Assembly (NCBI GenBank): GCA_033439265.1
Contig: JAVTVX010000010.1
Span: forward strand, 6,200,001-6,264,000
From: Dillenia suffruticosa
Taxonomy: Eukaryota; Streptophyta; Magnoliopsida; Dilleniales; Dilleniaceae
Length of the DNA: 64,000 nt
Direction of reading: 5' to 3'
In this document: one piece after another, positions 52,601 to 61,971 of the stretch
Position numbering within the stretch: the stretch's first letter is position 1
Layout of the letters: each line of letters begins with the position of its first letter
Program-made: the position numbers and the translations under genes
The notes under the pieces: generated by a model
The model's database searches: none
Seen by the model: only the letters and a program-made list of their open reading frames with translations
What the model was told of the DNA's origin: nothing

Positions 52601-55228
52601 TGTAATTCTAGACACTCATTGAAAAAGATGGCTTATAGCTTGTGAGCAGAAACAGAAATCAGGTTGGTACTGGACTTGTGCAAACTTGATGGTCAACACA
52701 AGAGTAGTCCTGCATCTACTACAAAAGTCACAGACCAAAAATACCATAATTGATGTGGCTCAATTTAACTGATTATTTTGGGGTGCGGGATAGTTCAGAG
52801 ATTGTCTCATAGATATCAGGATTGCTTTACCCCCTAGCAATCAGCTATCTAGATGGTGCGATCCAAAACCTCGTACTGAAGCTCACTATATCGCTAAAAT
52901 GGGTAGTCTGAACCCAATATAGGTTTGAAATAGTTCACACTTTATTAGCTAGATTGTGGTTCATAATAATACAGGATAGAGTTATGCAAACATGGTATGT
53001 TACCTTCTCTGGCTCGCAGTATGTGGTAGTAGGTCTAGTCAGATTGTTTAGACTATTATTTTAGTGGCAGTTTGCATGTCTGTATGTGCGATTTCTGTAA
53101 GTACACGTTGAATAAATTTTAACCACTACTATTTTTTTTTTTTTATATATATATATAAACATGTACTGAATCTCATCCTTAATCTTGGGATTTAAAAAAC
53201 TACTTTTATTTATGCTGTTTGTATTTTGTCAATTTTTATTTAGTTCACATCACCTATGTTAGTAAGCTAGTGCACTGCAGTGCGCTTGATTGCATGACCA
53301 AAATTGCAGAGACTAGGGGGTAGAGTGATTCCACTATGAGTTACAAAACCATATGAATGTAATAAAAGAATTTTAAGGTGAATAGCTATCATGATTTCCA
53401 ATGCTTGTTTTTCTGTTATTTATTTATTCTACATATACTTATTATATTAATGAAAACCACTCATAAAAATTTGTTAAGTATTTAAGTGAAAACAAACTAC
53501 CACTAAAAGTAGTAGCCTAAATATCTAATGGAGTCTATTCACCATGTACCTTGTACTAGCAAAGGTAGTGTACCATGTTCTCGCACCTGTACCCTGAAAC
53601 ATAACAAACTGCTAACCTGTTAATATTTGGTCATGATTAGCATGAGAAATGTTGCCAAAGGAGCTCTGTTGTGTATCTTATATTCTAATTATTTGAATAT
53701 GGCAAAAATAACTAGTTCTTTAATGTCACTACATTTCCAGAGGTTACTAATGGATGGTGTTTCAATTTGCAGGTCATTGTTTGTGCCATACTTCAAATAC
53801 TTGTTGGAAGGTTGTGTACAATATCTTACCAATGACAAATATATGAAAAAAGGTACCCAGAATCAGAAGAAAAAGAAGGCCAAGATTCAAGAAGCAAACT
53901 TGGATAAAAGTGAAGGGGAAAGTGTGCTATCAATTAGCAAATGGCATCTCCGAGCACTTATCTTGTCATCCTTGCATAAGTGTTTTCTTTATGATACGGG
54001 GAACTTGAAATTCCTTAATTCGGAGAATTTTCAGGCTAGTACCATTCCTTATCTACCTGCAACTGGTTTTACTTTTAGTTCACTATGTGATGCACTATAA
54101 TTTAGAAAATTTATACTTAGATTCAGAGAAATGAAATTTCTGTTGCTTGAAGCTGGAAGTAGTATCTTAGTTGATTAAGTTAAATAGTGATTAGGTTGAT
54201 AGCTGTTTAAAATGTGGATTACAGTGTTAAATAAGCTTAAAAACATTTGTTGCGATTCATAGTTAATAGGAATGTTTGCCATAGTAAGAGCGCCTTTTTT
54301 TTTTCTTTTTTTAATTCTTATTTTTCTTCTTGTTATTTTTCTTATTTAAAACAGTATGGTGAAGCTTTAGTTATGAGTTCTCGACTACAAATAGAACAAG
54401 TATGGGACACCTGGGTGAGGTTGTATCGTGTATAATGAAAAATTGTTGCCTTAAGTAATGAGTTTATTCTAATATTTTTTTTGGGGTGGGGGGGGGGGGC
54501 GGAGGGTTCTTTGTAAACTGTTTGTTTTGTGTTCATTAGTTTGTTTAAATGCTATAATTTTGTTGCATGGTTCTTTGTGCTCTATCCTAAATGTTTCACA
54601 GGTCATGTAAGTTTAGTCTATTGCCTTCTAGGACTTAACTATATTGCTTTCTGAGCAGTAGCACAATCAGCATATATCAGAAAAACACCTTTTTTGACAA
54701 TGTGTTGCTTTAGCATGACTGGTTTTCTATTATTATTATTTGCAGGTTCTCTTGAAGCCTATTGTTTCCCAGCTTGTTGCAGAGCCTCCAGCTTCTCTGG
54801 AAAAGCACCTGGACATCCCTTCTGTAAAGGAAGTAGATGACACATTAGTAGCTTGCATTGGTCAAATGGCTGTAACAGCAGGCAGTGACCTATTATGGAA
54901 GCCTCTCAACCATGAGGTGAGTGCACAATCTCATTGAATGTTTGCCTGCTTATGCTATACTTACTTTCTGTTTCATGTTGTAATCACAGATGGTATGCTA
55001 TCCTCGCTCAACTAACTAAATGTTAAAAATAGAAATTCATCATTCTATAGAAGGAAAAAAGAAGAAACATTGGAATTATCAGCATTATTTACGATATGCA
55101 AATCCATTGTTACATTTTTCCCTTGTTTCGCTGCAGTGAGCTTTACACATTTTATGGTTATAATTTTGTTTCCTGGTTCCCTCATCTCGGTGGATTTTGC
55201 TATGTGCGAGTGACATGAATCTCGTCAA

Positions 55229-55261
<33 letters not shown>

Positions 55262-55713
55262 TTTTGGTTACACAAAGATTTGAATCCCGGATCATGGGAT
55301 TGGGAGAGGAGTTGTGACCACTAGGCTGTCCCCTTGGGGACAATTATTTGTTTGTTTGCTGTGTGCATATTTTGAGGAGTGAGTTTGGACTATTCAACCA
55401 AATTTCTTCTCCTCCTTGCCCTCCCCCTCACAAAAAAAATCTATTTTGTTTATCTACTTGCATCTTGATATTCTTATTGTAGGTACTGTTGCTAACTCGA
55501 AGTGAAAAAGTGCGAGCTCGTATTCTGGGCCTCAGGATTGTCAAGTTCCTAATGGAAAAACTTAAGGAAGAATATCTGGTACTTTTGGCTGAGACGATTC
55601 CTTTTCTCAGTGAACTACTTGAGGATGTAGAGCTTCCTGTGAGGTCACTGACACAGGATATTCTGAAGGAGATGGAGTCCTTGAGTGGTGAAAGCCTTCG
55701 TCAGTACCTCTAA
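23292..55713 (+). CDS. UTP10: UTP10/HEATR1 homologue, U3 snoRNP small-subunit processome HEAT-repeat protein
   Basis: A complete spliced gene encoding about 2142 residues in 39 exons; human HEATR1 is of similar size. Exons: 23292-23451, 25347-25560, 25869-25964, 26278-26395, 26472-26642, 27295-27465, 27995-28050, 28154-28243, 28334-28482, 28625-28707, 29910-30035, 30497-30571, 32350-32518, 32943-33082, 33296-33388, 33789-33963, 36790-36887, 36979-37122, 37221-37377, 38308-38447, 38598-38670, 38747-38909, 41106-41181, 41304-41477, 41562-41624, 41716-41817, 45780-45869, 47656-47861, 47992-48199, 48286-48468, 48705-48800, 48937-49004, 49075-49417, 50612-50827, 51219-51887, 51983-52392, 53773-54034, 54746-54916, 55483-55713. 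Phases agree throughout. The product is Leu-rich alpha-helical HEAT solenoid with the conserved N-terminus (ending ...IASQLQALK), basic patches near residues 1148-1157 and 1955, and a BP28CT-like region about 1860-2030. In other eukaryotes it acts in the nucleolus in pre-18S rRNA processing and Pol I transcription. The intron after exon 37 has a GC donor (CAG|GCTAGT). No internal stop was found. Exon borders are my reading; the closest plant reference is Arabidopsis At3g06530. Confidence 0.95.
24000..25200 (+). mobile_element. L1-type LINE remnant in UTP10 intron 1
   Basis: Plus-strand frames give '[16 protein letters not shown]' followed by a 'GLFTLGG' block (24180-24262), the usual segment after the RT domain of plant L1 elements. 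The 'GGFCLGSN' block (24420-24445) and a C-terminal piece with '[15 protein letters not shown]' (25120-25165), like the L1 zinc-finger tail, follow. Frame changes are frequent. Recognition is by pattern only. It lies in the same orientation as the gene. Confidence 0.5.
27137..27245 (+). repeat. tRNA-derived SINE candidate in UTP10 intron 5
   Basis: A box A-like motif (TGGGCAAATGG, 27146-27156) and a box B-like motif GGTTCAAATTCC (27189-27200) are spaced about 33 bp apart, as in Pol III promoters of tRNA-derived SINEs. An A-rich end (ggagaaaaaa) follows. It stops about 50 bp before exon 6. It is not a tRNA gene: no acceptor stem can be closed. Confidence 0.42.
33195..33265 (+). repeat. RTE-type LINE 3' tail in UTP10 intron 14
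   Basis: 'aacccaaaaagttgggatta' followed by 'aggttcagg' and a GTTGTTGTTG repeat is the hallmark 3' end of plant RTE LINEs (an imperfect CCCAA/TTGGG hairpin, then a TTG microsatellite tail). Only about 70 bp are left, 30 bp before exon 15. Confidence 0.55.
34510..35492. repeat. Tandem duplication of a ~493-bp unit in UTP10 intron 16
   Basis: Units 34510-35002 and 35003-35492 are alike over their whole length, both starting GGGTTCA and ending ...ggatcaatcacactaa with a gaaaataaagat end. By eye they are roughly 85-90 percent identical. No coding sequence is visible. The rest of this 2.8-kb intron is of unknown origin. Confidence 0.85.
37624..37701. repeat. (TTTTTG)n-like low-complexity run in intron 19
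   Basis: Repeats of TTTTTG/TTTTG interrupted by a longer T run. It explains Phe/Val-rich and, on the other strand, Lys/Asn-rich open frames that are not genes. Confidence 0.9.
40028..40312. repeat. Tandem duplication of a ~141-bp unit in intron 22
   Basis: Two copies start 'gatgggaaggc' at 40029 and 40170 and share the stretch 'ttatttatattatctaactt' and the block that follows, with few differences. They are non-coding. Confidence 0.85.
41979..42345. repeat. Tandem duplication of a ~182-bp unit in intron 26
   Basis: Copies start 'ttaaaaccatggaaaa' at about 41981 and 42163, and each ends with 'gatgggcggttgcacactaac'. The second copy has lost about 14 bp. By eye they are over 90 percent identical, so this is fairly recent. 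Spurious short open frames here are shadows. Confidence 0.88.
42470..43572. mobile_element. Possible terminal-inverted-repeat element in intron 26
   Basis: Left edge GGTTGTGTTTGTTTAGAGGG and the reverse complement of the right edge (GGTGGTTTGCTTGGGAGG) are similar, and GGxxGTTTGTTTGGxAGG ends are common on plant non-autonomous elements. I find no clear target-site duplication, and the interior is non-coding. Tentative. Confidence 0.25.
44770..45470 (+). mobile_element. RTE-type LINE 3' fragment in UTP10 intron 26
   Basis: Frames give '[10 protein letters not shown]' (44790), '[11 protein letters not shown]' (44848), 'LKGKFY' (45000), '[10 protein letters not shown]' (45025), '[15 protein letters not shown]' (45085-45129) and a C-terminal '[16 protein letters not shown]' (45286-45333). 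This is the known order of the C-terminal third of plant RTE LINE proteins. Single-base frame changes and stops abound. It is 5'-truncated and inserted in the sense orientation of the gene within a 3.96-kb intron. Confidence 0.78.
46220..46510. repeat. Decayed AGCTTGAGC-rich repeat in intron 27
   Basis: Motifs such as AGCTTATTTGAGCTTGACTTG-type words at the left and GAGCTTGAGCTT...AATGAGCTCGGGCCC at the right resemble the widespread plant elements built of AGCTCGAGCT words. A similar block lies at 56290-56450. Class unknown; TIRs were not firmly aligned. Confidence 0.3.
49513..49664. repeat. Tandem duplication of a ~74-bp unit in intron 33
   Basis: Two copies start 'acttgtctgactgtggacaa' at about 49515 and 49589 and run through 'gccaatacggtaatctc'. 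They differ at about five positions. Confidence 0.9.
50402..50470 (+). repeat. SINE-like tRNA-related fragment in intron 33
   Basis: A box B-like AGATTTGAATCCTG (50445-50458) follows a 'gcatttgcctaatcttaaga' segment that reads like a tRNA-derived body. The fragment is short and diverged. Confidence 0.28.
55229..55345 (-). mobile_element. tRNA-derived SINE with (AAT)n tail in intron 38, minus strand
   Basis: On the minus strand: a box A match in ACAGCCTAGTGGTCAC (about 55332-55317), box B GGATTCAAATCT (about 55288-55277), then a short 3' region ending in an (AAT)n microsatellite (plus-strand TAT repeats at 55229-55262). This is the normal layout of a plant SINE. Possible short target duplication AATTATT on both sides. 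Confidence 0.6.
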
Positions 55714-56235
55714 TCTCCTATATACAGACACGAGAGTGTAGAAGCTGTTGAGCCGCTTGTACAGCCTCTGTGATATTTAAGAAAATGGACCCAAGAGTGA
55801 GCAATCAATGTCCATCAAGAGGAGATCTCAATGCCTTTTGTCTTGTTTTGCTCAAAATATGCGGTGGCATTGCTGAGCTCCGGAGGGAGGTTGTATAGAA
55901 TACAGATTGTTGAGTAGTGGGCTCTTCGGGAAAGGAGTCTGTAACTGTGAATGCCTGACATAAAAGTGTAGGAGACAGATTGGGGGCTGCACGCAGGGAG
56001 CAGAATGTCAACATGCGGTTTTCCATGTGGGAGCACTTGCACGGGGAAAAGTTTTGGTTGTATGAGATAATTGGGTAATAGGTTTTCAAAGTAGATATAC
56101 TTGATAGTAGCATTTGTATATTATTATCTATGTTTTGGTTCAAGCAATGTTTTGTTTGTATAATACAGGTATTTTTCTTGACATAAAGCGATACATGAAT
56201 CAAAGGAAATTAAATAAAAAAATTATGATTTAAGA
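55714..56235 (+). other. UTP10: UTP10 3'UTR with polyadenylation signal
   Basis: After the TAA at 55711-55713 the sequence stays of gene-like composition for about 500 bp, with no coding content. An AATAAA hexamer lies at 56213-56218, after a TTTGTATAATA-rich stretch. The cleavage site probably lies around 56220-56240. Antisense open frames here have no family resemblance. Confidence 0.45.
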
Positions 56236-56562
56236 GTTGTGTGATGATCGAATTCAAATCCTCTTGGGGCCTTTTACCAGTTTCATATGATTTATGTCTA
56301 GGCTGTCAACAAGTTGAGCCAAGTGAGTTTCGTGCGTGTTTGTAACTAAGCTTGATTGAGCTCGAGTTTTTAATGCAATTCCGATTTTGATTTTGATGAT
56401 ATCAATAACCCAAACTTGCTTTAACTTGGCTAAAGCGGATTGATTTCCTTTTATTTTCCCCCCTCAAATAAGAATGCTCCTTCTATTGAAGATAAGATGC
56501 AAGACGAGAAAATACAAGAAGGGGGTGGGGTGGGGGTGGGGTTAATAAAGCCAAGTGCTCTC
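56236..56562. other. Flank between UTP10 and the gypsy element
   Basis: Contains a decayed element of the 'ggctgtcaacaagttgagcc' / 'aagcttgattgagctcgag' type (56290-56450), related in word content to 46220-46510. A G-run follows at 56520-56541. No gene. Confidence 0.4.
56520..56541 (+). other. G-quadruplex-type G-run
   Basis: Four G-tracts of 4-5 bases separated by single T bases (GGGGGTGGGGTGGGGGTGGGG), the ideal short-loop pattern for a G-quadruplex. It lies 21 bp upstream of the gypsy 5' LTR. Confidence 0.8.
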
Positions 56563-56958
56563 TGTAACAACTAGCTTTATTTTTTAAAAGCAACGGCCGG
56601 TAAGAACAAGCATGGAAATGTGGTTGGTTCAACCAACTATAAAACTAACTGGAGTGGTTATAGTTCGTTAGAAGGTTGTTAGACAGCATATAAGCTTGTA
56701 GAGAATGAGAATTCAATGACAATAGTTTTGAGCGATCTCTCTCTCTCTCTCTCTCTCTATCCTATCCCTCATTCCACTCTTTCCTGTCTCCGACTTCATT
56801 CAACCCATCTACAGATTCCTCTTCCACTGCAGTATCATCAATTTTGCCATCTTCTGGTTCTTTCACCTGTAACTACATCTTTCTATTAAGTTTTCCTATT
56901 ATCCATTGACATGTCATCTTGCCAGTTTGATCAGACATTCTTGAGCTGGATTGTTACA
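56563..56958 (+). repeat. Gypsy 5' LTR
   Basis: TGTAACA at the start and TGTTACA at 56952-56958 form inverted ends. A (CT)n run lies at 56738-56758. Its last bases and the primer site are duplicated just downstream (24-bp unit, 56948-56971 and 56972-56995). Confidence 0.93.
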
Positions 56959-57023
56959 AAATGGTATCAGAGGATTGTTACAAATTGGTATCAGAGCATC
57001 GTTTTTGGTTATAGAAAAACTCC

Positions 57024-58175
57024 ATGGCAGAAGAAACCCGCCAGAAAACTCAAGATGATCAATTCAAGAAATTGGACACCAAGAGTGAAGAATTGGCTAA
57101 TGAGTTCAGAAAGAACCGACTCCAAGTTGATAAAAGACTAGAAGAACAAAATCAAAGACCGGAAGCCTTCATGATCACCTTCAATTCTTACCTTATAACA
57201 GCTCACAAGGACAGAAATGAAGAAGCTTGTTCTGAGAAGGTACTTAACTCTCAACTCTCCCCTGTTACCTACACCACCCAAAGGAAGACAAAGGATGGAA
57301 GGAGAACCTCCTACTATCATGAAAGATAATTCTTGGGGGTCTAATCCCTAATCCTCCCAAGATAGAACTTCCAATCTTCCTGGGAGAAAACCCACGAGCC
57401 TGGATCAGGAAATGGAGGAAGTTCTTCTCTGTGTGTCAGATACCTGGCCATCAATGGGTAGACACAGTGGAAATGTATCTAGAAGGTAAGGCAGAAATAT
57501 GGTATTAAGGTGTGAAAATGGTAAACAATAACCTAAGCTGGGAAGAGTTTTCCAGATTGTTGTGCCAAAGATTTGAAAACAGGGGACTGCAAGATGAAAT
57601 AGAGGAGTTCAACAAATTGCAATAGACTGGCTCCCTATCTGAATATCAGGAGAGATTTGAGGAGCTCTAGTCTATAATGCTTCAAAAAAACCCAAGACTT
57701 ATAGAATCTTATTTCATCCCTAGTTTCATCAGCAGGGTGAGAGGAGATATCAAACCCATGCTGAGAATGATGAAGCCAACCACCCTCCTGCAAGTCTTCG
57801 AAATTGCAGCCCTTCAAGAACAGTGCTTAGAGCTAGCAAGAAGAGGAAGGATCAACCTCCATAGGTCCTGGAACATGAGTGAGATTAGTGTGGGAGGAAA
57901 GAACAGTGGATCCTCTCATTCAACCAAATCACAACCAGCAGGAAACGACTGACACTTGCAATGGGAAACTACTGCTACCCACAATACACCAAGATTAACA
58001 CCACAAGAGGTTCAGTATAAAAGAAACAACAATTTATGCGTTAAATGTGGGGAGAAATTTACTCCGGGATATAAGTGCAGGTTTAAGCACCTCAACTTCA
58101 TATTGGCTGTAGAAACTAGTGAGGGTAATGAGGATGTTGAAGCAGAAACAACAGAAGGAGCAAACCAGACTTAGA
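57024..58175 (+). pseudogene. Gypsy gag, broken
   Basis: It starts at ATG 57024 with a helical, charged N-terminus. Frame changes occur near 57330, a TAA replaces a sense codon at about 57506, and TAG codons lie at about 57622 and 57668. The retrotransposon gag core ('FLGENPRAWIRKWRKFF', 57378-57428; 'EIEEFNKL' 57597) is clear. The zinc knuckle at 58037-58080 reads CVKCGEKFTPGYKC, with Tyr where the family has His. That loss would weaken nucleic-acid binding. Confidence 0.82.
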
Positions 58176-58240
58176 CCGGAGGAGCAATGGAAGTGTCTCT
58201 ATGTGCACTCTCTAGCTCATTACACAGGTAGACCATTGCT

Positions 58241-60130
58241 TTGCAAGGGGTACTTAAGGGGATATTAATAACTATCCTCGTGGACATTGGAAAATCTAAT
58301 AGCTTCATACATCAAAAACTAACAGAAGACCTTGAGCTGGTCACTCAGCCCACAGATCTTTTGCAAGCAGAAATAGCAGATGGAAGTAAAATTTCCAGCA
58401 ATACTAAGGTAAGTAATGTGGAGTGGATGATTCAAAAATACCAATTCTCCATTGATCTAAGAGTGATTATTTTGGGTAGATGGGATGTCATTCTAGGGGT
58501 AGACTGGATGTGTAACTACAGCCCCATTACTTTTGATTTTAAAAGACTACAAGTTAGATTCTTTAATGAAGGGAATGAGGTAGTATTAAAAGGAATGGTA
58601 GAACAATCCTTGATGAAACTAATCAGAGGCAAGAGCACTAGAAAATTTAGACAGCATCAGTTACAAAGCCTTATAACTCTAGCTGTTTGTCCAGAATGCA
58701 GAAATTCAGAAGAACCAGATGCCATTTCTTCAATCTTAGCTAAATATAAGGAAGTCTTTTCTACACTTACTACCCTTCCACCTTAGAGAAGTCATAACCA
58801 TTCCATTATCGTTAAACCTGACTCTCAGCCATTCAAATTAAAGCCATATAGATATCCTCATTCTAAAAAATAATAAATAGAGAAACAAGTCCAGGAAATG
58901 TTGAATAATGGCATTGTCAGACCTAGTACAAGTCCCTTTACATCACCTGTCTTGTTAGTGAAGAAGAAGAATGAGACTTGACGGCTTTGTGTAGACTATA
59001 GGCAATTAAACCAACTCATCATTAAAGATAGGTATCCTATCCCTAACATAGATGAGCTATTGGATGAATTACATGGCTCTAAGGTCTTCTCAAAAATAGA
59101 TCTGAGGGTAGGTTATCATCAGATAAGGGTCAAGCCACAAGAAGTAGAGAAGACAGCTTTTCAAACACACCATGGCCACTTTGAATTTCTTGTCATGCCC
59201 TTTGGATTGACTAATGCACCTGCCACATTTCAAGCATTGATGAACCATGTTTTCTAACCATATTTGAGAAGGTTTGTTCATGTCTTCTTTGATGACATAT
59301 TAATGACATATTAGTCTATAGTTCAGACATGTCAATCCGTGCTCTTGACCTCAAAGCAGTCTTGGCACTACTGAAACAGCATCAATTATTTGTCAAACTA
59401 TCCAAATGTACATTTGCACAGCTACAAGTGGAGTATTTGGGCCATATGGTTACAGGTGAAGGGGTCAAGATGGATTCTAAAAAAGTGGAGTGCATTCTGT
59501 CCTGGCCAGTCCCAAAATCAGTTAAAGCTTTGAGAGGGTTCCTAGGATTGACTAGATAATACAGGAGATTTGTGAAGAATTATGAAGTCATTACAAGAAC
59601 CTTGAATGATTTACTAAAGAAAGAAGGTTTTTAGTGGTATGGAGTACAGGAGATGCTTTCAGTCAGCTCAAAATAGTCATGAGTACAGCACCAGTCATGA
59701 GGTTACCTGAGTTTACTAAACCCTTCGTGGTAGAGACAGATGCTTGCTCTCATGGTTGGAGGGCCGTATTGATGCAGGACAGATAGCCTATTGCATATTT
59801 TGAGCAAAGGCATTAGGACCTAGGAGTAGAGAGAGTTGCTTGCAGTAGTCATGGCAGTCACCAAGTGGAGGCATTATTTGCTTGGACATCACTTCATAAT
59901 TAGGACTGATCACCAGAGTTTAAGGAACCTATTAGAGCAGAAACTCAATAACACAATACAACACAAATGGCTAATGAAGCTACTAGGACTGGATTATGAG
60001 ATCCAGTACAAGAAGGGAAGTAAAAACAGAGTGGCTGATGCTTTATCGAGAAAGAACTGCAAGGAGAAGAATAGGAAGAAGGAACCATATCAGCCATATC
60101 TGCAATCCAGCCTCAGTGGATTCTCGAAGT
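58241..60130 (+). pseudogene. Gypsy protease, reverse transcriptase and RNase H, broken
   Basis: The protease motif reads VDIGKSNSFIH (58271-58303), with Ile in place of the Ser/Thr of the D-S/T-G active site. RT: 'VDYRQLNQ' preceded by a TGA at 58980; '[15 protein letters not shown]' (59087-59131); '[13 protein letters not shown]' (59195-59233); the FFDD box at 59286-59297, hit by an 11-bp tandem duplication (59292-59302, 59303-59313) that shifts frame. Then 'VEYLGHMV' (59429) and 'RGFLGLTR' (59534). RNase H: 'ETDACSHG' (59736), 'TDHQSLRNLL' (59907) and 'KNRVADALSRK' (60025). None of the three enzymes can be active. Confidence 0.92.
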
Positions 60131-60239
60131 AATTTAGAGCTACGAGGATGATGAAGAGTGTCAAAAGTTAATAACCCAACTTACCATACAGCCTTTCCTA
60201 AGTTTCAATATCAAGATGGACTTCTAAAATTTAAGAAGA

Positions 60240-61943
60240 AAATTATGGTGGGAAGTGGGTCTCAACTTGGAGAAGATAATTCAACAGATGCACAGCACAG
60301 CTACTAGAGGACACTCTGTGCAGCAAGAGACTTTGCAAAGGGTTAAATCCACATCCTATTGGCCTTCTATGAAGAATAATGTGAACAAATTTGTGCAAGA
60401 GTGTGATGTTTGTCAGAAGAATAAGCATGAAAATGTTCTTTATCCTGGGCTGCATCAACCTTTGCTAATTCCTGCTCAAGTTGGTCACAAGTGAGCATGG
60501 ATTTCATTGAGGGGCTACCTGATTCTGAAGGCCACAATACAATCTTAATAGTCATTGATAGACTTACTAAGTTTAGACATTTCATAGCTTTGCGACACCC
60601 ATTCTCTGTTACAAAAGTAGCTCAGACATTCATTGACAATGCCTTTAAACTACATGGCCTGCCAGATTCAATAGTCTCTGATAGAGACAAAGTGTTTACT
60701 AGCTTATTTTGGTAAGAGATGTTCAGATTATTAGGTACACGGTTGATACGTAGTAGTGCTTATCATCCCCAAATAGATGGATAAAGTGAAATGTTGAATC
60801 TATGCCTTGAGTGTTATCTTAGGTGTATGACTTCAGACAGACATGCATTATGGCTCCAATGGCTAAGTTTGGCTGAATGTTGGTACAACACCAACTTCAA
60901 TTGTAGCACCAAGATGACTCCTTTTGAAGCTTTGTATGGCTACCAACCCAGACAAATTCCTTTAGGTCCCTATGCAGATATGGTTACACCAGCTGCTGGA
61001 GACTTCATTAGAAGCAAGCAAGCTATGATTCAAATTCTTCGGGACCATCTCTTAAAAGCCCAAAATAGAATGAAGATGTATGCAGACCTCAAGAGATCAA
61101 AGAGGGAATTTCAGATAGGGGATTTGGTATATTTGAAGTTGCAACCACAGGCAGCAGTCAATAGAACTAAGGAAGCAACTCAAGCTTTCTTCAAAGTTCT
61201 ATGGTCCTTTTCCAGTTGTAGCAAGAGTTGGGAAGGTGGCTTACAGGTTGCAGTTACCTTTTGAATCCAAGATCCATCCAATTTTTCATGTTTCATTGCT
61301 TAAGAAGAAGTTGGGACCCAATCAAACAACAATGCCGACTCTACCATTGTTGGGATCAGACAAACAAGCATTGGTGGAACCAGAGGCTGTACTTAAGAGA
61401 AGAGTTATATGGCGGAATAATAGACCAGTAACACAGATTTTAGTTCAATGGGTCAATCTCAGTCTTGATGAATCCAAGATCCATTCAGTTTTTCAAGTTC
61501 CATTACTTAAGAAGAAGTTGGGACCCAATCAAACAACAATGCCGACTCTACCATTGTTGGGATCAGACAAACAAGCATTGGTGGAACCAGAGGCTGTACT
61601 TAAGAGAAGAGTTATATGGCGGAATAATAGACCAGTAACACAGATTTTAGTTCAATGGGTCAATCTCAGTCTTGATGAATCCAAGATCCATTCAGTTTTT
61701 TAAGTTCCATTACTTAAGAAGAAGTTGGGACCCAATCAAACAACAATGCCAACTCTACCATTGTTGGGATCAGACAAACAAGCATTGGTGGAACCAGAGG
61801 CCGTACTTAAGAGAAGAGTTACATGGCGGAATAATAGATCAGTAACACAGATTTTAGTTCGTTGGGTCAATCTCAGTCCTGAAGTGTCTACTTGGAAAGA
61901 CTTACATTTCATCAAAGCTCAATTTCCAAGCTTCAATTCTTGA
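60240..61943 (+). pseudogene. Gypsy integrase and C-terminal chromodomain-like tail, broken, tail triplicated
   Basis: The zinc-binding HHCC region runs about 60281-60420 (ending CDVCQKNK). The catalytic core has Asp in 'SMDFIEGLP' (60491), Asp in 'SDRDKVF' (60680) and Glu in 'LNLCLECYLR' (60794); TAA/TAG codons lie at 60714 and 60780. 'RMKMYADLKRSKREFQIGDLVYLKL' (split here into 'KMYADLKR' at 61073 and 'FQIGDLVYLKL' at 61108) leads into 'FHVSLLKKKLGP'. From 61264 a 207-bp unit is repeated three times, in frame, before the normal end 'VSTWKDL' at about 61886. Confidence 0.9.
61264..61884 (+). repeat. Three in-frame 207-bp tandem units at the end of the gypsy polyprotein
   Basis: Units start 'aatccaagatccat' at 61264, 61471 and 61678. 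The period is exactly 207 bp (69 codons). Units 1 and 2 are identical except near their starts; unit 3 has a few differences and runs into the unique end. Each unit holds 'LLKKK(L/M)GPNQTT' through 'ILVQWVNLS', the linker and first strand of the chromodomain-like tail. Confidence 0.95.
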
Positions 61944-61971
61944 GGACAAGGATTCTTTCGATGGAGGGAAA

